Shown: positions 44,026 to 55,079 of the stretch, one piece after another
Layout: the number at the start of each line of letters is the position of its first letter
How positions within the stretch are numbered: the stretch's first letter is position 1
Source of the DNA: Arsukibacterium indicum
GTDB taxonomy: Bacteria > Pseudomonadota > Gammaproteobacteria > Enterobacterales > Alteromonadaceae
Assembly: GCF_019100565.1 (NCBI RefSeq)
Contig: NZ_JAHRID010000010.1
Coordinates: 1-64,000 of the forward strand
DNA: 64,000 bases
Reading direction: 5' to 3'
The notes under the pieces: model-generated
Databases searched by the model: none
The model's input: the letters and a program-made list of their open reading frames with translations, nothing else
What the model was told of the DNA's origin: nothing
Program-made: the position numbers and the translations under genes

Positions 44026-45246
44026 TTATCCCCCCACCATATTATTTAACGCTAAAATAGGTTGTAATATTGCCATTACAATAAATAACACCATGCCCGC
44101 CATAACTGATACCAACACGGGCTCAAAAACTTTTAACGACACCGTTACTAACGACTCAAATTCTTTATCCTGGGCGTTTGCTGCCCGCTCCAGCATACTG
44201 TCAAGCTGGCCACTTTTCTCACCGCTGGCAATCATATGCAGCATCATCGGCGGGAACATTTTAGTCTGCTCCAGGGCGTTTCTAAGCGAGGTTCCTTCCC
44301 GCACCCTTCCGGTTGCTTCAGCAACTGCCTCTTTCATATAACTGTTGCTTAATACATCGGCGCTGATCCGCATCGCTTCAAGCAATGGTACTGAGCTGGC
44401 ATTCAGAATACTCAGTGTGCGAGCGAACCTTGCGGTATTCAGGCCCCGGCTCACTTTTCCGAACATGCCCAAATGCAACGTAAAACGATCCCAGCGGTAT
44501 TTCAGCTCAGGTTTGCGCAGTGCCCGCTGCCAGAATACCGCCGCCAGCATAATCGCTACCAGCAATAAGACACCGTAGTTTCGAATAAAATCGCTGGCGG
44601 CTATCAAAAACAGGGTGGTACCCGGTAAAGACTGGCCCATATGCTCAAACTGACCAACAATTTTCGGTACCACCGCCGCCAGTAGTATGCTAATCACCAA
44701 TACCGCGAAACAGGTTAGAATAATCGGATATAACAGGGCCTGCATGATCTGGCTGCGCATATGCTGGCGCTGCTCGGTATAATCAGCCAGCCGGTTAAGC
44801 ACTTGTTCCAGATGCCCGGATTTTTCACCCGCTGCAACCATTGAGCGAAACAAATGGTCGAACACATGCGGAAACTCCGCGAGGCCCTCAGCCAGAGTAT
44901 AGCCTTCGACCACCTTGGAGCGCACCGCCATCATCATATTTTGTAAGCGCGGTTTTTCACACTGCTCGGCCACCGCCAGCAACGCACTTTCAATCGGTAA
45001 TGCCGCTTCCACCAGGGTAGCAAGCTGACGGGTTAACAGCGCTAATTCTGCTGCAGAAATTTTCCGGCTCAGCCATTTCCTGCCCGATGCAACCAGCTTT
45101 TCCTGTTGCGACGCCAGCTCAACACTCAGTGGCTGTAACTTTTGCTCGCGCAGCATTTGCCTGGCATGGCGTGCGTTGTCGGCCTCCAGCACCCCTTTAT
45201 TTTTTTTACCGCGTAAATCCAGCGCCAGATATTCAAATGCGGCCAT
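44026..45246 (-). CDS. gspF: Type II secretion inner-membrane protein GspF
   Basis: 406 aa. Two T2SSF helical domains (about 70-195 and 270-395) alternate with three TM helices (about 170-192, 220-240 and 378-400). It is the polytopic centre of the platform that couples GspE ATP hydrolysis to pseudopilin addition. It overlaps gspE by one base. Confidence 0.96.
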   Translation of the reverse strand: MAAFEYLALDLRGKKNKGVLEADNARHARQMLREQKLQPLSVELASQQEKLVASGRKWLSRKISAAELALLTRQLATLVEAALPIESALLAVAEQCEKPRLQNMMMAVRSKVVEGYTLAEGLAEFPHVFDHLFRSMVAAGEKSGHLEQVLNRLADYTEQRQHMRSQIMQALLYPIILTCFAVLVISILLAAVVPKIVGQFEHMGQSLPGTTLFLIAASDFIRNYGVLLLVAIMLAAVFWQRALRKPELKYRWDRFTLHLGMFGKVSRGLNTARFARTLSILNASSVPLLEAMRISADVLSNSYMKEAVAEATGRVREGTSLRNALEQTKMFPPMMLHMIASGEKSGQLDSMLERAANAQDKEFESLVTVSLKVFEPVLVSVMAGMVLFIVMAILQPILALNNMVGG

Positions 45247-46757
45247 TACACATCCTCACGGGTAACCCGCAATACCTCTTCCAGGGTAGTTTGGCCGGCC
45301 AGCACCTTGCTGAAACCGTCAACCCGGATACTGGGGCAATGGGCCCGGGCATACTTTTCAATAGACTGCTCGCCTTTACCGTTATGGATCATTTCTCGAA
45401 TTGTTTCGTCGACCTGTAGCAGCTCATGAATGCCGGTACGACCGCGATAGCCGGTAAAGTTACAATGCTCACAGCCTTTAGCCCGGTAAATTTGCTGGCC
45501 TTCTTTTTTGCTGATGCCAAGCAAGTTTCGCTCTTCTTTGTCAGGCTCATGTAATTCTTTACAGTGGCTGCATAAGGTTCGCACCAGTCGCTGAGCCAAT
45601 ACCCCCAGCAAACTGGATGACAATAAAAATGCTTCTACTCCCATATCTTCCAACCGGGTAATAGCACCTGCTGCCGTGTTGGTGTGTAAGGTCGATAACA
45701 CTAAGTGACCGGTTAAACTGGCCTGCACTGCGATCTGTGCGGTTTCAAGGTCACGGATTTCGCCAACCATCACCACATCCGGGTCCTGCCGCAGAATGGC
45801 CCGCAGGCCACGGGCAAAGGTCATGCTGACTTTGGTATTAACCTGAGTCTGGCCAACCCCTTCCAGCTCATACTCTATCGGGTCTTCAACGGTCAGGATA
45901 TTGCGGTCTTTACTATTAATTTCAGTTAAACCGGCATACAGGGTGGTACTTTTACCCGATCCGGTAGGGCCGGTTACCAGAATAATGCCATGGGGTTTCA
46001 AAATAAGCTTAGAGAACGCCTGTTGCACCGCTAACGTCATACCTAAATCGGCCAGATTTAAGTGCGAGTTATTTTTATCCAGAAGACGCAATACCACCCT
46101 CTCACCATGACTTGACGGCATGGTCGACACCCGCACATCTACTGCCCGGCCTGCTATGCGCAAGCTAATCCGGCCATCCTGTGGCACCCGCTTTTCAGCA
46201 ATATCCATTTTTGACATGACTTTAATCCGCGACACCAGCAGGCTGGATAAGCGACGGTTAGGCCTTAGCACTTCACGCAACAGGCCATCAACCCGAAAAC
46301 GGATAATCAGCGCTTTTTCAAAGGTTTCAATATGAATATCGGAAGCACCCAGTTTAATCGCCTCACCAAGCATGGCATTGATCAGTTTGATAATGGGCGC
46401 GTCGTCTTCATTTTCCAGTAAATCTTCCGTTTCCGGAATATCATCAGCCAGTGACGCCAGGTTGACTTCATTGCCAATATCCTCCATCAGCTGCTGCGCC
46501 TCGGAAGAATCACGCTGATAGCTGGCTTCCAGTAAAGCTTCAAACTCTGGCGCCGACAAAGATGTCACGCTAAAGCTTTCAGCCAGTAAACGCCTGACTT
46601 CAAGAACAGATTCTGGTCGGGTACCTGGCTGCACATACAACAACCAGCCATCCTGCTGCTGTTGTAGCAGTACACCGTGGCGTTTGGCAAAACTAAACGG
46701 CAACCGGATCCGGCTGCTTACCGGCTTAACTTCTTCTTCCGCTACCAGGCCTTCCAT
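45246..46757 (-). CDS. gspE: Type II secretion ATPase GspE
   Basis: 503 aa. Cytoplasmic hexameric ATPase. The N-terminal domain contacts GspL. Walker A is [12 protein letters not shown] (about 263-274), with Asp box and Walker B segments in [14 protein letters not shown] (about 322-335). A four-cysteine zinc module (CSHC, CEHC at about 399-441) is present. It drives secretion. The start overlaps the gspD stop by one base. Confidence 0.97.
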   Translation of the reverse strand: MEGLVAEEEVKPVSSRIRLPFSFAKRHGVLLQQQQDGWLLYVQPGTRPESVLEVRRLLAESFSVTSLSAPEFEALLEASYQRDSSEAQQLMEDIGNEVNLASLADDIPETEDLLENEDDAPIIKLINAMLGEAIKLGASDIHIETFEKALIIRFRVDGLLREVLRPNRRLSSLLVSRIKVMSKMDIAEKRVPQDGRISLRIAGRAVDVRVSTMPSSHGERVVLRLLDKNNSHLNLADLGMTLAVQQAFSKLILKPHGIILVTGPTGSGKSTTLYAGLTEINSKDRNILTVEDPIEYELEGVGQTQVNTKVSMTFARGLRAILRQDPDVVMVGEIRDLETAQIAVQASLTGHLVLSTLHTNTAAGAITRLEDMGVEAFLLSSSLLGVLAQRLVRTLCSHCKELHEPDKEERNLLGISKKEGQQIYRAKGCEHCNFTGYRGRTGIHELLQVDETIREMIHNGKGEQSIEKYARAHCPSIRVDGFSKVLAGQTTLEEVLRVTREDV

Positions 46758-48868
46758 TAGTCGCGGCTTCCGGTGGCAGGCTGTTGCTCGGCCGGCTGCT
46801 GTTGTTGCTCTTGCATAAAGCGATCAAAGGTCGGTGGCAGGGTTAACGAGTCGTCCCACTCCGGCAATACCACCTGCCTGGTGTTTGGCATCAATCGAAT
46901 ACCTTCTTCATCGCGCAGTAGTTGCTCAGCACGGATATGGTTGTATTTCGCCTTGGAAATACCCGAGATAGCAGAGCCCTCCCGGACGATGGTAGCTTTA
47001 ATAAACACCATCAGATTCCGTTTTTGCTTTGTGACACTGGTAGACTTAAATAAATGACCCAGCAGTGGAATATCGCCCAGCAATGGCACTTTAGACTCAC
47101 TTTCCTGCACGTCTTCATCAATTAAGCCGCCCAGCACCACTGTTGCGCCATCATCGGTCATCACCGTGGTTTTAATTTCACGCTTATTAATGGTGATATC
47201 TACCGGAGTGGCACCGCCAATGCTCGACACTTCCTGTTCAATTGTCAGCTGCACGGCATTGCCTTCGTTAATTTGCGGGGTAACTTTAAGCTTAATACCC
47301 ACTTCCTGACGCTGTACCTGCTGGAAAGGGTTGGTATTATTGGCGCCGGTGGTAGAACCGGTAATGACCGGCACTTCCTGACCAACCAGAAAGAAGGCCT
47401 CCTGGTTATCCATAGTAGTAATATGCGGGGTTGCCAGCACGTTAGAGTTAGTACTGGTACGAACAGCCTGCAAAATAGCAGCCCAGTCGCCATTGTAAAA
47501 GCCCAGCATCGCACCATTCAGGCCCTGTAATACGGTGGCTAAGGCCGAGTAATCACGGTTTGAATCTGGTGTCGTTTGCGTTACCGGAACACCATCGACT
47601 ACGGTAGTGGTGGTTGTCCCCTGATTTACCTGCGACGCAAGCGCCGCAGCCCCTGCGACGTTAACAATCGGAATGGTATTGCCATTACTAAAGTTTGTAC
47701 CGCCCCCATTGGCGTTTAACCACTGCACCCCAAAGTCGGTACCATCGCCTTCAAATACTTCGACGATAATAGCCTCTACCAGTACCTGGGCGCGGCGAAT
47801 ATCCAGCTGCCGGATAACATCCTCTAAGGAGCGCATCATATCAGGCTGGGCGGTTACCACCAGCGAGTTGCTGTCAGCATGCGCTTCGATGCTGATTTCA
47901 CGGCCGGTGCCGCCACTTCGTCTGGCGCCCTGCGCTCCGGCAGCGCCTGTCGCCCCCTGCACTTCAGCAACAATAGACTCACTTACCCCTTTTAGCACCG
48001 GCACCAATTCTTCGGCTTTAGCATATTTTAAATAGTAAACCCGGGTATTGCCGCTGGTTTTCAGCTCGGCATCCAGCCGCTTGGCCAGTTCGATAACCCG
48101 CTGCCGCGCTTGCAATTCTCCACTGACGATTACGCTGTTGGTGCGCTCATCAGCGACAATTTTTGGAATTAGAAAATCAGGCTGCTCAGCCCGGCCCTGG
48201 CTTTTATAAATGTTCTCAAGGATCCTGACAATTTCACCGGCTGAGGCAAATTCAAGCTTTAAAATTTCCAGTTCCTGATCGCCAGCTTTATCCACCCGCT
48301 GAATAATATCCACTATCCGGTTTACTACGGCTGCCGGCCCCGTCATCATAATGACATTAGACGGGTCATAGTTAACAACATGGCCACCGCCAGCCTGGTT
48401 GCTGAACTGGCGCAACAGCGGAGCCAGTTCCCGCACTGAAACATTGCGAACCTGTACTACCCGGGTCACCATTTCATCGCCGTAACCGGGATCGTCATCC
48501 CCTACTACCGGAATATTCGAGGTTTTGGCGTCTTTGTTCCGGACAACTTTTAAAATACCGCTTTCCATTTCCACCACGGCAAAGCTGTAAACCTCAAGTA
48601 CATTTAAGAAAAACTGGTAATACTGTTCTTCATTCAGCATTTCGTAACTGCGGACATTAATCCGGCCACGCACCTGAGGATCAACAATTATGGTTTTTTT
48701 CAGGTTCATACCAACGATATTGATAAATTCGTTGATATCTGTGCCTTTGAAGTTAGGTGAATACTGCACCTGTTCAGTATCAGCCAATACCGCAAAACTA
48801 AACACTGCGCCAGCCAGCAAACCGGCTATGGCGCGCCCTGAACCCCTGAGAAAACCACCTGATATCAT
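46757..48868 (-). CDS. gspD: Type II secretion secretin GspD
   Basis: 703 aa. Signal peptide (about 1-29) then N0 (about 35-110), three N1-N3 KH-like domains, and the secretin barrel (about 450-640; [16 protein letters not shown]). The N3 region has a glycine-rich insert ([18 protein letters not shown]) and the secretin a glycine/threonine-rich loop. A short Q-rich tail ends the protein where a pilotin could bind; no gspS gene is seen here. It forms the outer-membrane channel. Confidence 0.96.
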   Translation of the reverse strand: MISGGFLRGSGRAIAGLLAGAVFSFAVLADTEQVQYSPNFKGTDINEFINIVGMNLKKTIIVDPQVRGRINVRSYEMLNEEQYYQFFLNVLEVYSFAVVEMESGILKVVRNKDAKTSNIPVVGDDDPGYGDEMVTRVVQVRNVSVRELAPLLRQFSNQAGGGHVVNYDPSNVIMMTGPAAVVNRIVDIIQRVDKAGDQELEILKLEFASAGEIVRILENIYKSQGRAEQPDFLIPKIVADERTNSVIVSGELQARQRVIELAKRLDAELKTSGNTRVYYLKYAKAEELVPVLKGVSESIVAEVQGATGAAGAQGARRSGGTGREISIEAHADSNSLVVTAQPDMMRSLEDVIRQLDIRRAQVLVEAIIVEVFEGDGTDFGVQWLNANGGGTNFSNGNTIPIVNVAGAAALASQVNQGTTTTTVVDGVPVTQTTPDSNRDYSALATVLQGLNGAMLGFYNGDWAAILQAVRTSTNSNVLATPHITTMDNQEAFFLVGQEVPVITGSTTGANNTNPFQQVQRQEVGIKLKVTPQINEGNAVQLTIEQEVSSIGGATPVDITINKREIKTTVMTDDGATVVLGGLIDEDVQESESKVPLLGDIPLLGHLFKSTSVTKQKRNLMVFIKATIVREGSAISGISKAKYNHIRAEQLLRDEEGIRLMPNTRQVVLPEWDDSLTLPPTFDRFMQEQQQQPAEQQPATGSRD

Positions 48869-48898
48869 GAGAATTTAACCAATTGTTATCTAATTATT

Positions 48899-49834
48899 TT
48901 ATTGCGACAGACTAAACAGAATATCTCTGATTTCGCCGTCACGTTCTATTTTTATCGCCGCTTCGCTGGCATCTCTGAGCTCATTAATAACTCGCATTGC
49001 CTGCTGCATGTCATTAAGCGGTATACCATTTATCTCGACAGCCAGATCGTTTTGCTGCAAACCCAGCTGATTAAACAGGGCCGGATCTTTTCCGGGCATT
49101 AACCGATAACCGACAAGGTTGCCGTCACGGTGCTGAGGCGATACACGGATATAATCAAAAAATTTCATTGGCTCCGCCAGCAGTTCTTCTCTGCTGACCG
49201 CCAGTTCACTTTCATCCAGGGCAGGCGCTACAGCCTGAGGCGACTCGATCAATTCATTTTCATAGGCCGGCTCCGGGTTATCTTCCCGTCCCAGCCCGGC
49301 GTTAGCCTGCGCCATTTTGGTATACTCAATGCCATCCAGCATCAAGGTTTCAAACCGGCCAGCCTGTTGAATGAGCACCCGATCAATTAATACCTGCTTT
49401 AACACCGCATTGGTGCCATCGATAGTGTCATCCACGGCATAAGTGCCCTCGCTACCACGACTTTCAATAATTGCGCTGCCATTGTTCGGATCCGGCCTTG
49501 CCACCACCCCGGTCAGCTTAACATTAAGCTGGGTTTTGGGTGCTTCGGTAACCACAGGCGCAGCTTGTTCCGGTTCAGCAGTAACTTTACCGAACAGTGG
49601 AAAACTTAACAGCTGCTCAACTGACATTGCGGTTGAACCACTTGTAGAGGTAGCAGCCTGTTGCAACGGAACCGGGCCAATCAGCTCAGGCGCAGGCAAT
49701 AGTTGCCAGCTTAACCTGGCCAGCAGCCAGGCAAGCAATAACACCAGCACCAGATTCAGTAACCTGCGAACAGTACTGACTGGTATACGCTGACTATAGC
49801 GACTAAAATCTTGCATCGACAAGGACAGATTCAT
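48899..49834 (-). CDS. gspC: Type II secretion protein GspC
   Basis: 311 aa. Short cytoplasmic tail, TM helix (about 28-48), HR domain (about 95-175; LTGVVARPDPNNGSAIIESRG is the typical start, cited in part as GSAIIESRG) that touches GspD, and a C-terminal PDZ domain (about 225-308) that helps select substrates. It is the first gene of the twelve-gene run, divergent from hslR, so the promoter should lie within 49835-50002. Confidence 0.94.
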   Translation of the reverse strand: MNLSLSMQDFSRYSQRIPVSTVRRLLNLVLVLLLAWLLARLSWQLLPAPELIGPVPLQQAATSTSGSTAMSVEQLLSFPLFGKVTAEPEQAAPVVTEAPKTQLNVKLTGVVARPDPNNGSAIIESRGSEGTYAVDDTIDGTNAVLKQVLIDRVLIQQAGRFETLMLDGIEYTKMAQANAGLGREDNPEPAYENELIESPQAVAPALDESELAVSREELLAEPMKFFDYIRVSPQHRDGNLVGYRLMPGKDPALFNQLGLQQNDLAVEINGIPLNDMQQAMRVINELRDASEAAIKIERDGEIRDILFSLSQ

Positions 49835-50002
49835 TTCAGCTTTCTTATAATAAGTTCGGTTTCATCTTACTCAGTTGTCGGCTTACCAACAAGAGCGGGC
49901 CGGTATTTTTACAACTTAATAACAGTAAAAACAATACCGGGACTACGCTTCACCAGCCATTTGGCACTATAATGCTCATTCAGTTCAGCATACAGGTTAA
50001 AT

Positions 50003-50413
50003 ATGACAGCAACGCAAGCCAACATACAGCAAAATGACGGCATAAGGCTGGATAAGTGGCTTTGGGCGTGCCGGTTTTACAAAACCCGTGCCCTGGCTAA
50101 AAGCATGATTGAAGGTGGCAAAGTACACTACAATGACCAGCGCTGCAAAGCAAGCCGCCAGGTCGAGATTGGCGCAACCATCAAGCTGGCGCAGGGCAGC
50201 GACGAAAAAACCGTTATTGTTTTAGGCTTATCAGAAAAACGTCTGGCTGCACCTCTTGCCCAGGCGCTTTATCAGGAAACTGCAGCCAGCACTGAACAGC
50301 GGCTGGCGCGGGCAGAACTGCGCAAAACGAACAGTTTGTTCGCACCCCATCCGGATACCAAACCGGATAAAAAAATGCGCCGCCAGTTATTACTTTTAAA
50401 ATCTAAGCAGTAA
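50003..50413 (+). CDS. hslR: Ribosome-associated heat-shock protein Hsp15
   Basis: 136 aa. The S4 RNA-binding domain (about 14-75; RLDKWLWACRFYKTRALAKSMI in part as RLDKWLWACRF) is followed by a basic tail. Hsp15 binds 50S subunits carrying a stuck nascent chain with tRNA and helps to recycle them. A TATAAT lies at 49968-49973, about 30 bp before the start. It is followed 11 bp later by hslO, the E. coli order. Confidence 0.94.
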   Translation: MTATQANIQQNDGIRLDKWLWACRFYKTRALAKSMIEGGKVHYNDQRCKASRQVEIGATIKLAQGSDEKTVIVLGLSEKRLAAPLAQALYQETAASTEQRLARAELRKTNSLFAPHPDTKPDKKMRRQLLLLKSKQ

Positions 50414-50423
50414 GAGAGACGTT

Positions 50424-51269
50424 ATGACCCCGGATACGCTACACCGTTTTTTGTTTCAGCAAAAACATGTCAGAGGCGAGCTGGTGCAGGTTGCAGACAG
50501 CCTGGACCAGATGCTTCGTAATCATCATTATCCGTTGCCGGTAAAACAGCTGCTGGCCGAACTTGTGGTTGCGACCAGTTTAATTACCGCTACCCTGAAG
50601 TTTGATGGCGAAATTGCGGTGCAGTTGCAAGGTGACGGACCGGTTAAGTTTGCCGCGGTAAATGGTGATAACCAGCAAAATTTCCGGGCGGTGGTGCGGC
50701 TGCAGGCGGAACTTAGTGGCGAGAGCTTTCGTGAGTTAATTGGCGAGGGCTATATGATTGTTACGATCACGCCTCGCCAGGGAGAGCGTTATCAGGGCAT
50801 TATTCCACTTACCGGCGACACGTTGACCAGCACGCTGGAAGGTTATTTTGCCCAGTCTGAACAACTCCCCACCCGGCTGTACATTTATACTGACATTTCA
50901 GAGAATAACACTGCCGCCGGGCTAATGTTACAGGTGATGCCGGTTGAGCCGGAAAAAGCAGCGGCCGATTTTGCCGAGCTGGTCGTACTGGCTGACACCA
51001 TTACGGCAAACGAGCTGTTAACGCTGCCCGCTGAGCAAATGCTATACCGGTTATTTCATCAGGAACAGGTTGAGCTGTTCCCGGAGCAGGATGTCAGATT
51101 CGTTTGTGGCTGCTCCCGTCAGAAATGTGAAACAGCGCTTTACAGCATCGGCAAAGAAGCACTGAATGAACATATTGCCGAAGGTAAACTGGACATGACC
51201 TGCGAGTACTGTAATCAACAGTACCAGTTTAGTGCCGACGAATTACAGCAAATCAGCAATCAGCTGTAA
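50424..51269 (+). CDS. hslO: Redox-controlled chaperone Hsp33
   Basis: 281 aa. It is a holdase turned on when oxidation releases zinc from four cysteines. They are seen here as CGC (about 228-230) and CEYC (about 258-261), with one extra Cys in RQKC. The N-terminal domain (about 1-175) binds substrate. AGAGAG lies 7 nt before the ATG. It is the second gene of the hslR unit, and the strong terminator at 51271-51298 ends it. Confidence 0.95.
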   Translation: MTPDTLHRFLFQQKHVRGELVQVADSLDQMLRNHHYPLPVKQLLAELVVATSLITATLKFDGEIAVQLQGDGPVKFAAVNGDNQQNFRAVVRLQAELSGESFRELIGEGYMIVTITPRQGERYQGIIPLTGDTLTSTLEGYFAQSEQLPTRLYIYTDISENNTAAGLMLQVMPVEPEKAAADFAELVVLADTITANELLTLPAEQMLYRLFHQEQVELFPEQDVRFVCGCSRQKCETALYSIGKEALNEHIAEGKLDMTCEYCNQQYQFSADELQQISNQL

Positions 51270-51270
51270 A

Positions 51271-51298
51271 AAAAGCCCCGCGATTGCGGGGCTTTTTA
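51271..51298. terminator. Bidirectional terminator between hslO and the protease
   Basis: AAAAGCCCCGC (51271-51281) and GCGGGGCTTTTT (51286-51297) form a long GC-rich stem with a GATT loop and A/T runs on both sides, so it can serve both convergent genes. Confidence 0.88.
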
Positions 51299-51335
51299 TT
51301 CACTAGTGTGCTTAGTTAAAACAATTTAGTTTGTC

Positions 51336-54300
51336 TTAGTTAGTACGACGACGCAGCCACGCTAATGGCAGTAACAGCAGTGCGAAGATACCAAAGCTAC
51401 CGCTTGAACCTTTATTAACGGTTACCTGAACATTAGTCGTACCACGCATACCAGCGCTGTCTGTAGCGGCAATTGTTATGGTATGCATCCGTACATCAGA
51501 TTTAACCGGCATTCTGGCCAACTTCAGCTGGCCATTGTCTACTGTAAACAATGGGTTATTAGTAGTAACTGAAACCAGAGTGGCGTCAGCTTCGTTAACA
51601 ACAACGTCTACATTGCCAAGTACTGTGCCAGCCGCACTGCCGATCAATAGCTGTGGCGTAGTCACATTAACAGTAACGTCAGGTTGCTCGTCCGGCACAT
51701 TATTAACCATTACCGTCACTGTTGCAGGTTCTGAAATCGAACCATTGGCATCAATTGCTGCAACCTCAAATGTGACTTCCATCATGCCGGCTTCGTAATC
51801 CAGTGCTGCCGAATTTGCCACGACCACTTCACCGTTCGAATTGATACTAAAGGCACTTGAACTGCTTGCCAGTGTTACTATTTCCGTAATGACTGTCCTG
51901 AAATCGCTGGTAGCAGCAACCTGACCAACAACAGTGCCATTCGCAGCATTTTCACTTACCATCATAACCTGCTCAGCAACCACTACTGGCTCAGCAACTG
52001 CTGAACTAAAATCAGCAATCGCTACTGCTTCAGCCTGGGCGGACAACATGACAAAACTGCGGTTGTCGTTTGCGTCACGCACCACATAAGCTTTTTCGCC
52101 CGGCGCAAGCATTTCGACCGTAGTATCAACTGCTGTTTCATCTTCGTTTTGCGCCGTGATGTTAGCTTCTGGCATTGGTTCAGATGACAGACTTATTTCC
52201 GGGGTTAACTCTACCCTGACTAAACTGACAAGCTGATCTGCAGTGTTAGCCGAGCTTAATGAGTAACTATTTGCATTTGTTCTGAAGCGAACAACAATGT
52301 CGCTGCCAATATCATCAGCTGTCAGGCCAATGTCTTCGAAACACGATTCAAGTGTCACTTGCTTGCCGCCAGCAAAATGATAAACATCACCCAATGCGCC
52401 TGATAACTCACCGAACCGCGTGTTGAACGACACCATACCGCCAGGGAAAGCGGCATAAGCAGTACCAAGCCGCGTAACCAACAAGGTATTCATGGTGTAA
52501 TCCAGAATACCATCGCCATCGATGTCTAAATCAAGAGCATAGTTGCCTTGCAACAGGTGGTTAATGCCCCCCGCAAGGTGGAAGGTTGGGTAAAAGGCAT
52601 AGCCGGTGCTACACCAGGCTGCTTCATCTACATTTAACGTAATTGTAGCAATGTCGTGCTGTGGCATCACAGCAGAATTCATAGGTGAAGTAGCAACTAA
52701 TGCAGATGCAACCGGCTCAACCGGCACAACGCCCGTGTTGGTTAGGGTAGTAACCAGCTCCTCAGAAACCATCTCACTGGCGAGTGTCAGCTGAGCTGAT
52801 GGTTTTGGAATAACGTGGTATACCATGTGCAAGTCGTGCTCACTGTCGGTATTGGTGTCATTAAAGACCAGGGCGCCATCAAATTCAGCGCGACTTAGTG
52901 CATCAGCAATACCAACGTCAGTCCAGGTTAACTGATTCACCAGACCAAAAGCAGGTAACTTCGAAGGGTCAATGGTTAACGTCACATCAAACTGCACAGA
53001 TTGTCCAGCCGGCACGGTAACTGCAGCAGGATGCTCCCAACTGGTTGCTCCGGTAGCGGTTTTATCCGCGAAACGATCTTCCACAGAAAGCTCGTATGTA
53101 CGCTCTTGCATACTGAAGTTTTTCAGGGTAACCGTTTTGGTCATACTGCTTACAGCAGTTAAGGTTTGCAGACCAAATGATAAGGCAGCCTGACGGGTGT
53201 CAAAAGCCGGTTCATGAACCCACGCAGCCACAGGCAGATTTACCGCTTTTTCAACATCAACCAAACCTGCGCCAATTAAGCTGATAGGCGCTACAGCAGC
53301 ATCCGGGTTAATATCAGGTGCATCCATAAAGACATTAAGGTTTGCACTGTTCATTAATGTTGCTTTAATTTCAGCCGCATTTCGTTCGGGCAATGCCTCA
53401 CGTAGTAAAGCAACAGCGCCGGCCGTAATAGGGCCTGAGAATGAAGTGCCGGTTGCTGGAGCAAGGCCGTCACCCGTACCAACATCTGCAACCATGATAT
53501 TTACACCAGGCGCCGTAATTTCTGGTTTTAGCAAACCATCCATCGAAGGACCACGAGAGCTGAAGCCAGCCACTGCATCAGCACCCGATCTCGCTTCAGA
53601 AGTAATGGCGTAACTGACTTCTGTTTCTTCCAGCAACATCGCTCTGATCGCATCGCCCACTTCTTTAGTGATCATTACTGTTGGAATTGTTATACCCGTA
53701 CCATCACCACCGGCAACAATCGGGGCTTCGCCAGGGTTGCTATTAGCGATAATAACAAAAGCAGCACCGCGTGCCTGAGCATTCAGAACCTTTTGCGAGA
53801 ACGGGCAGGTTCCCCTTGATAGTAATACCGCTTTACCTGTCAGATCAGCATCTTCTGCCAATGGGTCACATGCGGTATATTCACCTGGAACTAACACCAG
53901 AGGCGTATCCGTAGAAGTAAAGGAAAAATCGAATGTTGGATTAAATCCGGCAGACACCATTTCAACTGTCTCGCCGTCGATTGCAGACGAGCTGAATACA
54001 CCCACTGCCGATGTCGGATGAGACATTGCGCCAACAGATAATGCATTAGGTGTAGTACTTGGCCCGCCAACGCGGAACGGTACATTGCCATCATTACCCG
54101 CAGAGATAACCATATTAACGCCCAAATCAGACGCACGCTGGATCAGAAACTGGGTGCCTGAAATGGTTGAAGTTGAACCAAACTCACCACCAAGCGACAT
54201 ATTAATTACATCAACACGGTCAGCGAGATTACCATCACCATTCGGATCCATCGCTGCTTCTAACGCAGCAATCTGATTGGCGCCAGGACAACTACGGGTA

Positions 54301-55079
54301 CAAATTTTGTAAGCGTATAAATCAACACCCGGTGCTATACCAGTCACCGAGTGAGCAACTGACGTACCATGGCCACCGCCATTTACTCCTATGCCATCAT
54401 TGATCGGGTCGATCGGGTTAGGATCATTGCCAACGAAATCGAACCCTCCTTTAATCTGACCTTGTGGCCACTGTGGTGCCGTTTGGTCTGCAAAAGCGGC
54501 AGCATACGCCTCAGGTGTTCCTTCACCACCAAAAGCAGCATGAGTAAAATCAACACCGCTATCTAAGATAGCGACCTTAACGCCCGCTCCTGTTGCTTTG
54601 CCAGACAACACAGTTTGAGCAGCTTTAATATATTCTGCAGAATCGGCAACATGCAACTCACTGTCGTAAACCGGCATGATGTCAACAACTAGTGCATTTT
54701 GCTTTAAGGCCTGCAACGTTGCTGTATCGGCGGTAATGACCATACCAACTGCCAATTTTGTTGTTTTTGTCAGAACCTTTGCGTCCGGGTTCAGATTGAA
54801 CAATACCTGGCTTACACGTTGCTGAACAGTCTCGGCTTCTAAGGTAAGCTGTTGTGCCTGGGCCTGATTAAAGTTTTCACCCTGCAAAGCATAGCTAGCG
54901 GCAGGAGCCTTTAATAACACATACCAGGCTGACGGGGTTTGCTCCGCCAGACTAACAGTCACGTCGCCAAATAACTCGTGGACACTCTGCTGACCAGCAG
55001 GCTTTATTTTTGTAATACCGGCTTGAGCGTAGCCTGAAAGCGCTAAACTCACCGCCGTTGCCAATAAGGCTTTATTCAT
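51336..55079 (-). CDS. GlyGly-CTERM subtilisin-like serine protease
   Basis: 1247 aa from the ATG at 55079; a TTG at 55088 has AAGGAG 6 nt upstream and may be the true start. A signal peptide (about 1-20) and an inhibitor-like propeptide (about 25-135) come first. The S8 domain has Asp173 (AILDSG), His237 (GGGHGTS), the oxyanion Asn329 and Ser546 (GTSFSGP). A PA domain is inserted at about 390-490. Beta-rich and cadherin-like domains follow. The C-terminus [22 protein letters not shown] is a GlyGly-CTERM tail, a motif processed by rhombosortase in type II secretors. The gsp operon lies close by. Confidence 0.93.
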   Translation of the reverse strand: MNKALLATAVSLALSGYAQAGITKIKPAGQQSVHELFGDVTVSLAEQTPSAWYVLLKAPAASYALQGENFNQAQAQQLTLEAETVQQRVSQVLFNLNPDAKVLTKTTKLAVGMVITADTATLQALKQNALVVDIMPVYDSELHVADSAEYIKAAQTVLSGKATGAGVKVAILDSGVDFTHAAFGGEGTPEAYAAAFADQTAPQWPQGQIKGGFDFVGNDPNPIDPINDGIGVNGGGHGTSVAHSVTGIAPGVDLYAYKICTRSCPGANQIAALEAAMDPNGDGNLADRVDVINMSLGGEFGSTSTISGTQFLIQRASDLGVNMVISAGNDGNVPFRVGGPSTTPNALSVGAMSHPTSAVGVFSSSAIDGETVEMVSAGFNPTFDFSFTSTDTPLVLVPGEYTACDPLAEDADLTGKAVLLSRGTCPFSQKVLNAQARGAAFVIIANSNPGEAPIVAGGDGTGITIPTVMITKEVGDAIRAMLLEETEVSYAITSEARSGADAVAGFSSRGPSMDGLLKPEITAPGVNIMVADVGTGDGLAPATGTSFSGPITAGAVALLREALPERNAAEIKATLMNSANLNVFMDAPDINPDAAVAPISLIGAGLVDVEKAVNLPVAAWVHEPAFDTRQAALSFGLQTLTAVSSMTKTVTLKNFSMQERTYELSVEDRFADKTATGATSWEHPAAVTVPAGQSVQFDVTLTIDPSKLPAFGLVNQLTWTDVGIADALSRAEFDGALVFNDTNTDSEHDLHMVYHVIPKPSAQLTLASEMVSEELVTTLTNTGVVPVEPVASALVATSPMNSAVMPQHDIATITLNVDEAAWCSTGYAFYPTFHLAGGINHLLQGNYALDLDIDGDGILDYTMNTLLVTRLGTAYAAFPGGMVSFNTRFGELSGALGDVYHFAGGKQVTLESCFEDIGLTADDIGSDIVVRFRTNANSYSLSSANTADQLVSLVRVELTPEISLSSEPMPEANITAQNEDETAVDTTVEMLAPGEKAYVVRDANDNRSFVMLSAQAEAVAIADFSSAVAEPVVVAEQVMMVSENAANGTVVGQVAATSDFRTVITEIVTLASSSSAFSINSNGEVVVANSAALDYEAGMMEVTFEVAAIDANGSISEPATVTVMVNNVPDEQPDVTVNVTTPQLLIGSAAGTVLGNVDVVVNEADATLVSVTTNNPLFTVDNGQLKLARMPVKSDVRMHTITIAATDSAGMRGTTNVQVTVNKGSSGSFGIFALLLLPLAWLRRRTN

